NCBI GenBank assembly: GCA_004802705.1
Contig: SGPL01000344.1
Span: 1 to 37,234 of the forward strand
From: Bondarzewia mesenterica
Taxonomy: Eukaryota; Basidiomycota; Agaricomycetes; Russulales; Bondarzewiaceae
Direction: 5' to 3'
Length of the DNA stretch: 37,234 bases
The position numbers and the translations under genes were made by a program. Positions 11,821-21,503 of the stretch are shown piece after piece. The notes under the pieces were generated by a model. It had not been told where the DNA came from, made no database searches, and saw nothing but the letters and a program-made list of their open reading frames with translations. Positions within the stretch are counted from its first letter, which is position 1. Each line of letters starts with the position of its first letter.

Positions 11821-11849
11821 CTGTATAATGCGCTTCTGTATAATGCGCT
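11821..11849. repeat. 15-bp tandem duplication upstream of HYD4
   Basis: CTGTATAATGCGC occurs twice in a row with period 15, about 215-240 nt upstream of the HYD4 ATG and 105 nt upstream of its TATA box. Confidence 0.8.
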
Positions 11850-11954
11850 AGAACACGTCAGTTGGGGCAAAACGTCGAATGAACCAAATATCGATGCGAA
11901 AGGGGATCCGGGAACCCAAAGAGAAACGTACCTCTGTAGTAGTGGTCCTCGCCA

Positions 11955-11960
11955 TATAAG
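11955..11960 (+). promoter_or_regulatory. TATA box of HYD4
   Basis: TATAAG lies about 108 nt upstream of the ATG at 12063, matching the spacing in HYD1-HYD3. Confidence 0.55.
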
Positions 11961-12062
11961 AGGCCGCCGAGAAACGACTTTGCTTCCCCAGTTCTCGCTT
12001 TCCTTCGCCGCTGAACTTTCTTGTCTTTTCACGCTCACATTCCTACTCACTCACTCACCCCC

Positions 12063-12709
12063 ATGGTTGCACGCCTCTCCACTCTTTCTGCGTTTTCCGT
12101 CCTTGCCGTCGCTATGATGGCAGCTGCAGGACCCGCCGGTGCCGAGTATAGCAAGCCGCCCCTCCCGCCTACAAGGACGAGTACGCGCCCGAGGACCTCT
12201 ACGAGCCCAAGGAGCCGTACGCGCACAAGGACGACCACGCACACAAGGACGAGTACGCTCCCGAGGACTATGATCACAAGGCGAAGCCCGGCTCGTTCGA
12301 TGCAAAGGTGGACGTCACGAAGTCCAACTCGCAGAGCGAAAACTCCTGCAACGCTGGCAACATGCAGTGCTGCGGCACAGTTGAGAACGTGCGTTTTTTT
12401 GTTGGCATTATTATCTGCAGCGGTGCTGACCATTCTCTAGGCCAACTCGAAGGATGCTTCTAAGGCCCTTGGCCTACTCGGTCTCGTCCTTCAAGACGTG
12501 AATGTTCCCGTCGGTCTCAATTGCGACCCCATCAACGCTCTCAGTGGTGTTGGAGCTGGAGCCAGCTGTGCGTCGCAGCCGGTCTGCTGTGATAAGACTG
12601 AAGCGGTTAGTTTGCCATGTTACAGTTCGTTTTGGAAAGTACTCACAACCATGTTGCTTGCTAGGGCGGTGTCGGAATTAACTGTATGCCCATTAACGCT
12701 GCTGTTTGA
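12063..12709 (+). pseudogene. Class I hydrophobin locus with a one-base frame break (HYD4)
   Basis: Pieces are exon 1 at 12063-12388 (326 nt), exon 2 at 12441-12605 (55 codons) and exon 3 at 12665-12709 (ends AACGCTGCTGTTTGA). Splice sites GTGCGT..CTAG and GTTAGT..CTAG match the siblings. The signal peptide is intact. At about 12157-12170, in a C-rich run, the frame shifts by one base. Before it the reading follows the ATG. After it the family-like charged spacer (Lys/Asp/Tyr/Ala/Pro) and first CC block appear in another frame. Exon 1 is exactly one base short of a multiple of three, and exons 2-3 are clean with all expected cysteines. Either it is a very recent pseudogene or a C was lost in sequencing. 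The ATG frame instead runs through a Thr/Arg-rich stretch and would miss the cysteines. Confidence 0.85.
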
Positions 12710-13698
12710 ATAAGACACAGCTGGGCATCGGCTAGAGAACTCACCTTACCGCATTACTATCCTCTTATACCATCCTTTAATTTATTTAATACGTAGAGGA
12801 ATGCGGTTGTTGGGAATACATGTCCGCCACATACGGCTGCGTTCGCTCTGAAGATTGTTTGACTGTAACAGCAGTTTGTGGAAAGTCTGAAAGCAACACT
12901 GTGATCAGTTAAGATTTATAAAAGCTCGTATTAGAAGCTTGACCATCGATCGACACAACCACACTCATCTATGTCGCCGAATAACGGAGCGCCATTGCCG
13001 CTACGAACTCCTGCATGATACAAATAGAAAAAAGTGGACATCAATTGACTGCTTACTCACTGAGGATCGTCGGAGATGTATCAGGACCAGCAACTTGTTC
13101 CTAACTATTTTGCGCCTGATTGCCATACGTCGTGCAGGACGGATATCATAGAAATGAGAACATGAACGTTTGAACGTTAACGCTCATGCAATGACACATG
13201 AACAAACGTCGAGCAAAGGGATATATGCGGTATAATCTGTCTCATAAGACTGGATTTCTGCTCACCTCGGAGTTGACTCAAAGAGCACCTTCGACTCATT
13301 TTTGCCCAAGTGTCACGTCGTGAAAACAGCATGACATATTCGCGTAAAGGCTTTCATGCGGAAATGAATGCAGCTGGTGGTCGTGAAAACAGCATGACAC
13401 ATGCGCGTGAAGGCTTTCATGCGACATTCTCCGATCTGTGGAAATGAAAACAGCTGAACCGAGATACGACGCGAATGGAAAATCGTGAACCAAGAAAAGA
13501 GACACACCTCGCATACATCTTGTCTCTGAAAGACTCGACGGCGTACTGTCGTGGGTAGAGCAGCGCCGTGAAATGTGTAAAGGCAGCCAGAGACGAAGCA
13601 CGTTCTCCAGTTCTCGAGCTCTCACCCGCTGCTGAACGTTGACCTTCGCGTCTTTTCGCACTCACACATCACTATTGACTTGTCGCTCTCAGCTTACC
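12710..13698. other. HYD4-HYD5 intergenic region
   Basis: No gene is seen. It holds an AT-rich 3' flank, a small near-palindrome around 13167-13182 (GAACGTTTGAACGTTAACG) and a spaced direct repeat at 13317-13423. Confidence 0.5.
13317..13423. repeat. Spaced direct repeat, two 44-bp units with period 63
   Basis: GTCGTGAAAACAGCATGACA begins at 13317 and again at 13380. Homology continues through CGCGT(A/G)AAGGCTTTCATGCG, with about four differences per 44 bp. It sits 275-380 nt upstream of the HYD5 ATG, so it is a candidate regulatory duplication, though that role is inferred only from position. Confidence 0.8.
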
Positions 13699-14450
13699 AT
13701 GTTCGTCTGCTTCTCTACTCTCTCCGTTTTTTCTGTCCTTGCCGCCGCGACGATGACGTCTGCCAGACCCGCCGGTGCTGACTATGGCAAGCCCGCTCCC
13801 TCCGTTTATCCTGGCAAGGACGTGTACGACTCCAAGGATCAGTATGCGCCCAAAGATCAGTACGCGCCCAAGGATCCGTACACGCACAATGACGACTACG
13901 ATCACAAGAACAATTCCAAAGAGCGGTACAAGGACGCCTTCGACCACAAGGAGGACCGCAAGGAGGACTTCAAGGAGGACTTCGACCGCAAGGACGATCA
14001 CGAAAAGGAGGAGCACAGCATGAAGTTCGAGTACGACGCGAATGAGTGGAACAGCTCGAACAGCAAGAGCCAGTGCAATACAGGCAGCTTGCAGTGCTGC
14101 CAGACGATCGAAGACGTGAGTGGCCGTCCATGTTCTCTTCTCCTTCGATGGTGATCGTACTCACGATGCTATTCATCCAGTCCAAGTTGGAGAACGCAGC
14201 CAAGGCCCTTGGTTTGCTCGGTCTCGTCGTCCAAGGCCTGACCGTCCCCGTCGGTCTCAACTGTGACCTGATCGACGCCATAACGGCCTCGGGAAACTGG
14301 TGACAGCTGCGCAGCTCAGCCAGCGTGCTGTGAAAAGAGTGAGACAGTAAGCTTATTGCCGTTGGCCTTCGTTGTCCAAGCTGCTTACGACGGTGATCAC
14401 AATGGAGAGGCGTTGCGCTTCATTGCGTCCCCATCAACGCTGCTGTGTAA
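13699..14450 (+). pseudogene. Class I hydrophobin locus with long charged repeat spacer and two frame breaks (HYD5)
   Basis: Pieces are exon 1 at 13699-14115 (139 codons), an intron at 14116-14180, exon 2 at 14181-14346 (166 nt), an intron from 14347, and a last exon ending TAA at 14450. After the signal peptide (about 23 residues) comes a spacer of roughly 90 residues made of Lys/Asp/Tyr units, including repeated KDQYAPKDQYAPKDPY, then EDxKEDF units. The first CC block follows. In exon 2 an extra base in the A-run at 14294-14296 shifts frame and makes a TGA at 14301-14303, so the third-cysteine to CC segment lies in another frame. The last exon is one base short at its acceptor, so the final Cys is also off-frame. 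Exon 2 is exactly 165+1 nt, where 165 is the sibling length. It may be a decayed gene or carry assembly indels. Confidence 0.85.
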
Positions 14451-17284
14451 ACATGTCATCAGCAATCTCGAGGATTTACATTACTATTCCTTATGACTTA
14501 CCTTACCACGGCTGACTATTTTCCGTCCTTTGGGAAGAGCGGTTGATATTGTGAATGCCAAGTTCGCCGTATTCGTCTTCTTTTCTCTGACACTACGCTT
14601 GACGCGGGGTAAACGGCAAAGACGCTGAAGACACCTGGTATTTCTAATGAATCATGGGGTGAATAACGTGCAAGTCCAGCGCAGCGACGAATCCTTATCT
14701 CCAAACCTCTACATGCACGAACAAGTTGGCAAACGACATAGGAACATAAATTGCACAGTGTGGGTAGCGTGGGCATACTCACAGAGTGATACAAGTCTAA
14801 AACGAGAGAAGTACTGAGGCAAGATTTTAGATACTTGAACGAACTCTGGATCCTAGTACTTCGGCTAGGGACGGCTTCGCGCTATTGTAAGGACACTTCA
14901 TTCGGCAATATCCGTCTGCGAGCCCGGTAATTGCCGCCGCGCAAGTTATGTACTTACCAAGTACCTCCAAGTACTTACAGTCTCCAGCCGTCATGCGTTG
15001 ACCTACACAGAAGATGGAAGTCGTCGAGAGTTGTGATGAGTCGGTGTAAATGTTCTTCGCACTCTCGGCATGCGCTATAGACGGTGCAGGGAATCGACAT
15101 GGTTGAGTATATGCACGTCACTGCTGCTCGCGTCTGCTGCACCCTACTCTGTCCTTCTGCATCTCGTCCCAAAGCCAGGAATGTGCGTCTATTCGTGTGA
15201 AAGGATGTCGGCTATTATTGGTCAAGGTAAGTACTGTATCGTACGTGGGGAGCAACTGAGTAATAAATCCAGTGATCAACTGGGCTCAGTCCTTTACTGT
15301 CATCGCGCGCACGGTGGCGAAGTCTTGCTCGGGATGGAAAGCGAGGATCGACATCAAGGAGGGGCCTGGAGGGGCTGCCTTAGGCTGGTGAGAAAACTGA
15401 GAGTCATAGCTTTTGAATTTCAGGAGAGATGGTCGTTTTGCAGTCAACGGTCCCCTCTGCTGGCTTAGAACGTTGGATGTTTGATCCAACGTGAATCGCA
15501 CGTTTCATAGTTGACATTCGACGGTTGTTTTGAACGAGGAGGCTATTGTCTCTATCGCAATTTTTTGGTAACTTATTCGCTTTTCACCAGGAAAGTCATA
15601 TCCGGTTTCAAGCAAGTCCTCGTCTGGTATGTATATGAACTTTCACTCTCTGACCAACGAGTTGCCTTTTTTTTTTCGGTTGCATCACGTCCGCACATTG
15701 GCAATCCGGGCGAACCCACAACTTTCGAATCACCTTTCTCGAGTTTAGGATGTTTCGGGATGTTCGAGGTCATCGACTCCCGAAAAAGTGCGACTGCGCA
15801 TGCAAGGCACAGGACTGGACAGGCTGCTGGACTCTAATTGCCACTCCCACCGCAAGTTCATAAGTTGCGCTGTCGATTGAAGTTCCCGAATACTTACCGC
15901 GCATTCCCACCGGCACCGCACCACAACTCTTTTTCATATTCATATTCGGTGCGGATCCAACGCTGATGTATGTATGGGATTGCCTTGATCACCCCACGCG
16001 TCCGAGGCGTCCGGCGCCTGTGACTGGGAACACTTTCGAATTCGAGCAAACATAGGGGTTCGACCGGTCACCGGTCAAGCTTCAGGCTTCAGGAAGATGC
16101 GAAGCCGCGTTCAATCATGGACCAAGCTCTATCAAGGTGCGCACTCCACCATCCTCGTCATTGGTGTTCCTAACGCTACGCCGCACACCACTACGTCCAA
16201 CTTTCCCTCGGCAAGGCCGACCAATAGAAATGCGCTTGCCCATGCCATGATTCTGTGACGAACGTTGGGTACATATCCAATTGACGAGTAGCAACAATGG
16301 TGAGTGTTCGTGCTTCCATTGGTTGCAGCTGCTATCACATGGCGCGAGCGGCGCGGATAGAGGGTCCCGAGCTGTCAAGCACAGACGGCAGTGGGAAAGA
16401 TCAGCCTCAATCCGCTCGCCGAGCTCCAAATATCATAGCTGAGTTGGATTTTTCATCTAGTTCCTCCGTGTCCCTTGGATGCTGTCCTGCTTACATCGGA
16501 CCATCCGCAACTTTCTCGGCATTCGCGTTGTCCGTAGCTCGTGCTCGTGCGCTGACCGCAGGCACCCAATGGTGCGTTGGGCGAGCCTCTGACAGCCTCG
16601 CGACGACTCATCTAGTATGTATGCGCACATATTATATATAGACACCTATCTCGCTGGAGCCGCAAGAGGATACGATGGCCGCAAGAAAGGAAGCTTCGAA
16701 ATGGCCGAAATGGGGGAGTATAGAGTATATATGTACGATGGCGTCTGCCAGCAATGTCCGACTACTGCGGGGTCATTGGTCTTCTGGTGCTCGCGGGGCA
16801 GACGACTGCTTGCAAGGTACTATTCAAGCAGCACTTTGTCGGTGACTTTGACAAATATAGGGTGTTGAGGAGACTGTACTGCTGTTTGTCGTCAGTCAGC
16901 AATTTCTGGTCACAGGGCCGAGACACAAAGTAAGCACATCCTCTCTTGAGCGGAAAGGATGTCTGTCTGACACTTAGCTTGAAGACGCACAACTCGCACC
17001 GCGAAAGGAGCGGTATGACCAAAAAAGGAAATAAAACTGCCAATTCCGACGCGCTTCCACTCTGAGCACGAGTTTGTTCTCAAGAGAACGATAGTTCAAC
17101 GTGCCCGCCGCGCCATCTGAGACTTATAAAAAGGTAGGAAAGAGCGCCTCTCCCTGTCCCCCATCGCACCTCAAGAGCATCCCCGTCAAGGTCCCCTTTC
17201 TCAGCAAATACCTTCTTCGTCTTCTTCGACGTTGACGTCGATTCCCCCTTCATTTGTTTCGTTTCAACTGCGCGAGTATTTGGA
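14451..17284. other. HYD5-HYD6 intergenic region (2.8 kb)
   Basis: I found no frame with a recognisable domain. Isolated splice-like sites occur (for example GTAAGTACTG at 15230 and GTGAGTG at about 16299), but I cannot connect them into a convincing gene. It ends with the HYD6 promoter. Confidence 0.45.
17125..17132 (+). promoter_or_regulatory. TATA box of HYD6
   Basis: TATAAAAA lies about 155 nt upstream of the ATG at 17285. Confidence 0.6.
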
Positions 17285-17833
17285 ATGTTCGCCGGTGTCC
17301 CACTTTTCACTTTGTCTGTACTTGGTTTCGCTCTTGTTGCGTCTGCGACGCCCCTCGCTTGGCACCACGACGGCAAGAAACACGAGAAAGTCGAGAAAAT
17401 CGAGAAAATCGAGGAGAAAGACGCTGGTCAATGCAACTCTGGACCTGTCCAGTGCTGCAACAGTCTTACCCAGGTGCGTTTGGCGTCTCTTGATCTTTCC
17501 TAGGATGGCGTACATGTCCACAACATCGTATTGACCAACGTGTTTGGCGGAAAATAGACTTCTGATCCGTCGATTGCCAACATCCTTGGAGGACTCAACA
17601 TCCCCATCCAGGGCATCGACATACCTGTTGGACTTACTTGCAACCCTATCAACGTCATTGGCATCGGCGGGACCAACTGCGCCTCGCAGCCTGTGTGCTG
17701 CGAGAACAACAGCTTTGTGAGTCACTTCCTTAATCGTAGCTTTTTTTTTTCAACGAGGCCAGAGATGCTGAAATATCATGTGCAGAGCGGGGTGGTCGCG
17801 CTCGGGTGCACGCCGATCAATGTTGGACTGTGA
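17285..17833 (+). CDS. Class I hydrophobin (HYD6)
   Basis: Exons are 17285-17473, 17558-17716 and 17786-17833, giving 131 residues. Introns are GTGCGT..ATAG and GTGAGT..GCAG, both phase 0. The signal peptide covers about residues 1-21 and is followed by a Lys/Glu spacer with a repeated E-K-(V/I) unit (EKVEKIEKIEEK), which may form a short helix. Cysteines are C50-X6-CC-X32-C-X12-C-X5-CC-X12-C. Exon 2 is two codons shorter than in HYD2-HYD5, and exon 3 resembles that of HYD1 (LGCTPIN). It therefore looks more closely related to HYD1 than to the charged-spacer group, although it lies next to that group. All splice sites are canonical and the frame is intact. Confidence 0.95.
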
Positions 17834-19214
17834 TCCCATCCTACTTATTATATCATGATCGACATCGTTTTTTTTTGTTCGTCTCGATAAGCATGACGTG
17901 TGGGATGGGAGCGAGACATCACGGGCATGATGATGATCATTGTCTTTCGTTTCACCGACATTCGTTCACAGTCGTTCATTGCGCACATATCGAAGCTTTC
18001 TATCTTTAGTTTTCATGTTAATTCTTGAGGGGTCTGTATGATATAATGGTAAACAAAACGCACGCGACGTTTGTAATACGCACAAACCCCTCGGACGACT
18101 CGGAAGTGGAGTGCCAGTGCAGGCGCGTGCTGTGTTCTCCAGCGTGATAAGTTGACCCGTTCGAGAGAGGGTTATGCTGCAAAGAAACAGATCTGGAATG
18201 TACGACGGACCCAGGTGAAGTCGATCTATCAGAGAGGCTTTTTTTGCCAGATTGATGATTTGAGAAATCGATACCATGTATGCTGCAAGGGAATTGCGAA
18301 GATCGGGATGATGTCTATAAGCAGGCAGAAGAACTGTCGGCGAGGCTTTTGAGTCAAAGTGAAAGCGGCCCTTCGGTCTCGACCTTCCCCAAGGGACGCC
18401 ACACCCGTCGTAACTTACAACAATCGAATCCTTTTGTACACCGGGACCTCCCGGCATATACGCGTGCTTCAGATAGACTCGCGCATCGTTTTGGAGGGAG
18501 CTTGAACGATGGATGACCGTAATGCCTGTGGAGAGTCTCGGGCCGGACGATGGACGGCCCAGGTAATTGAAGTCTAGACAAGCTGTAGCTGCGTCTCATC
18601 TCCACATTGAATGTCATGTCGTGTTGAACATTGAGTGGACTCATCGACATCGACCACGTCTAGACGCACCCGGTGGGTTTGTGGACGCGACTTGTCGCCA
18701 CCCTTGCGAATCCTGATGAGAAGTGATTAATAAGTACTTAGCATGAACCTGAGGAGATCTGAAGAATGTTGAACTGAACTTCGGTATACATGCATATCAT
18801 ACATACGTGCCTGGTTTAAACGGGAATATTGACTGACATAGATATCGAGGTGGGGATCCAGGGGCGGCTGTATGGAAGGAGGATCTTGTTGAAAGCGACT
18901 CGCGATGGCATACTGTATATGGATCTACGCCAATGCACCGGCCTTACAGGTGTGATCGTCCACATTTTGTTTTCTTCAGCGCTGAGCGCTGAGCATCGTC
19001 GTACGTGGAAATCTACCATTTGCGACTCCTCTGCCAATAAAAATCAATCAGCTCGCAAATCTGAGAGGAGTCTGCCATGCCGCGTCAGGACAAAAATTGT
19101 CGTGATACTCCAGGGGCAGTTGGCCTTGACGTGCCTGCGCTCACAGATATCCAAAATCAGGGGATGCCTATGCAAGTATACAAGCTCGAGTTTGACGCAG
19201 ACATAGTCTAGAGG

Positions 19215-19691
19215 CAGATCCCTATGCAATGCAAGGAGATAGCGCGACATTGACCGATAGCAGGACCTGAGCATCAGATGCCGGTGGAATCAAGGACTTT
19301 ACGTGCTCGCGTGCTTTCTAGCAATGTTTATTCGAGAATTCCATGGGCAAATCTGCGCAGAATTAGCATTGCTCTGACAGGTAGAGGTACCCGTAGCACA
19401 AAAAAAAAGCGCTTCGCATTTCACGACCGCCTGTGCCGATCTTGGCAAGAGCACATACCCTGACAGCCCACGGATCCCTGTGTGATTCATGGAAATGGCA
19501 CGACATTGACGGTGACCGACAGCAGGACACTGTGGTACGAGCTCGCGTGCTTTCTGGGATTGATATTTGGAAATCATAGGCAAATCTGGGCACGAATCAG
19601 ATCTTTCTGATGGGCGGGTACCTGTAGCAAAAGAAAGAGTAGTATTTTCACGATCGCCTGTGCCGATCTTGGTAAGAGCATATACGTACCC
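19215..19691. repeat. Diverged tandem duplication of about 230-245 bp
   Basis: Unit 1 (about 19215-19460) and unit 2 (about 19472-19691) share ordered blocks: GATCCCT, CGACATTGAC, AGCAGGAC, GCTCGCGTGCTTTCT, GGCAAATCTG, CGCCTGTGCCGATCTTGG and AAGAGCA(C/T)AT. The order and spacing are kept while the sequence between them has diverged. No coding role is clear. Confidence 0.75.
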
Positions 19692-19769
19692 AGTGGACAG
19701 TTAATGATTGGCAGAAGCAAGGGGGGAGAAGTTGGACAAATCTTTGTCACTACCATGCGCATGAGGCTT

Positions 19770-19845
19770 TGAGGACCTGAGGATCTGGAGACCTGAGGAT
19801 CCTGAGGACCTGAGAATCTTGAGGGCCTGATCAGGATCCTTGAGT
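19770..19845. repeat. Short imperfect tandem tract
   Basis: Repeated GAGGACCTGAGGATC-like units (GAGGACCTGAGGATCTGGAG, then CCTGAGGATCCTGAGGACCTG and so on) form a minisatellite-like patch. Confidence 0.6.
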
Positions 19846-20735
19846 TGGTCGGACCGTCGATCGTGTATGTGTGAGTATTGTTGATGGACTGGAGATACAG
19901 ATGGTCTTTCGGATGTACAAAGAGGTTGCTTACCAACGGTCCCGACTCGACAACACAGGGTACACAGAGGACGTACCCGCCATCATGGCGTGCGTCATCC
20001 TATTGGCCAAGATTTGAATACCTGCAACGGTTGACTGCCCCACGCACCTTGACAGGAGGACTTCTCGCACTCAGCGTTCAGAACACGATCGCACCCCACA
20101 ACAACGTCAGGATTCTAGCGTAGTATACTGTACATATCACATGGGGCTGCTGGGTTTGAATTTGAACGTTTGAACAGTTGATTGATAGGGCGAGTGGGCC
20201 ACGCCCATGCAGCAGGTGGCCCCGCACTCCACGAACGAACGAAAGGAATCAAATATCAATCAATCATTCTGTTCCGGCCAATCGCAAGCCCCGAAGCCCA
20301 CATTGAGTACTTGAGTACTTTGAGTAGGGTTGCAGTAGATCGGGCGACGGGTGCAGTTGTCGAATATTTGTTGAGCTTGACAGGCAGACTGTGTGTAGCA
20401 CTCATACATAGGTATGTAACTTTCTAGAAGAAAGTTGGGATCGGGTACAGTTGTACAGCGCAAAGCCTGAGTCCGCATCCTGGAAAGTTGCTATTGAGCG
20501 AAGACGGCTGTCAAGAAGGGAGTCTCAGAAGAGCAGAAAGATACTGTGTGTGCTATAACTCAAGTGGCGCATCTCGAGCGAACCACGGCATCAGGCTCAT
20601 GCGAGTTCCGCCACACACGCGTTTATTAGCTAATTGTATTACTTAAAATAATGAAAATACTTAGGAGTTTGAAATTTGAGATCCGATGTGGTTTTATTTT
20701 TAGAAGGTCCAGGATAGTGCGGGTCGGGTTTTGGG

Positions 20736-21425
20736 AGGACCCCCGATAATAGGAGGGGAACCTAGATACCGATCCGGACAAATTTTGGGCGAAAATTCAA
20801 AAATGCTAGATGAAAAACGGACAAATTCGACCCTTGAGGCCGAGGTAGCCAAATTTTTATCCGGACATGGACGGCTGGGGCCCGGAGAACCCAGATCGTC
20901 ATCCGGACATATTTTGGCTGGGCTGGGCCGGGGTCAGACATATATAGTAGGAAGCTCGGATGCCTGGCTTGATTTTGCCACGGATACCGATCAATGAAAA
21001 CTTATGAAAATGCGCGTCTCGCTAAGATGCGTCCGCGTACATATGTTATTGTGCGCCATAACCATCCATTTCGAAAGACTTGAAGAACGGTAAATATGCC
21101 ACAATGACTCAGTCATCAAACATATCTGCCCTATCGGCAAGCATTTCCGTGCAGTTTTCAGAGATGACTGACCACAACATTGTTTTCTTATCTTCTATAC
21201 ACTGTATACCAACGTTTTAGAGCTCCAGGAGCTTTTTTGAATATTTTGATGATTTTGGTGATTTTCTGGGACCTATATGCTCTGTCCGGACAAAAAATGG
21301 CCTNAGCGCGAACCTAGCGAAAAANNNNNANANAAAGAGCCCAAAATCACGAAATTTTGGTCCGGACAAAAGATCCGAAAATCCGGAAATTTCATCTAGG
21401 TTCCCCTCCTATTATCGGGGGTCCT
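20736..21425. mobile_element. 690-bp MITE-like element with perfect 32-bp terminal inverted repeats
   Basis: The left end (20736-20767) begins AGGACCCCCGATAATAGGAG and its reverse complement is found exactly at 21394-21425. Just inside both ends, and again internally, the motif (A)TCCGGACA followed by A/T-rich ATTTTGG recurs (near 20771, 20861, 20901, 21283 and 21359), the subterminal-repeat style of non-autonomous DNA transposons. No transposase frame is present; the 88-codon frame starting at 20731 is made from the repeat itself. I could not define a clean target-site duplication. Ns at 21304-21333 suggest a multi-copy sequence that assembled poorly. Confidence 0.8.
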
Positions 21426-21503
21426 GGTCTTAGTCGCGTTTCCGACTCGGGCGCGCTTGGACTTTATGTAAAGCGATAATCGCGGCCGCGTTCCCTCGTT
21501 TTG
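21425..21503 (+). repeat. Stray copy of the FunK1 upstream flank
   Basis: GGTCTTAGTCGCGTTT, GCGATAATCGCGG and CGCGTTCCCTCGTTT match, in order and spacing, the flank just upstream of both FunK1 genes (29652-29730 plus; about 25710-25790 minus). It begins right beside the right end of the MITE-like element. The downstream kinase sequence is absent. Confidence 0.65.

Larger units (their letters stand above)
11424..12062. other. HYD3-HYD4 intergenic region
   Basis: No gene is seen. It holds the HYD4 promoter and a short perfect tandem repeat at 11821-11849 (see separate entry). Confidence 0.5.
17834..20735. other. Intergenic, repeat-bearing, no supported gene (2.9 kb)
   Basis: It contains a diverged tandem duplication (19215-19691), a short CCTGAGGATC-type tandem tract (about 19770-19845) and AT-rich DNA before the inverted-repeat element. 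A minus-strand frame at 18457-17966 is open for 163 codons with a possible GTAAGT..ACAG intron near 18420-18333, but I recognise nothing in it. Confidence 0.45.

Noticed and set aside
11321..11851. 176-codon plus-strand frame
   Set aside because: It starts inside intron 2 of HYD3 and covers its last exon in a different frame, so it is a shadow.
18025..18100. tRNA-like D-arm sequence (GTATGATATAATGGTAAAC)
   Set aside because: No matching acceptor or T-arm could be paired around it.
17966..18650. Minus-strand frames of 163 and 98 codons with a possible GTAAGT..ACAG intron between them
   Set aside because: No recognisable product and no further exons; left as unassigned.
20731..20997. 88-codon frame within the inverted-repeat element
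   Set aside because: It translates the terminal and subterminal repeats; no transposase motif.
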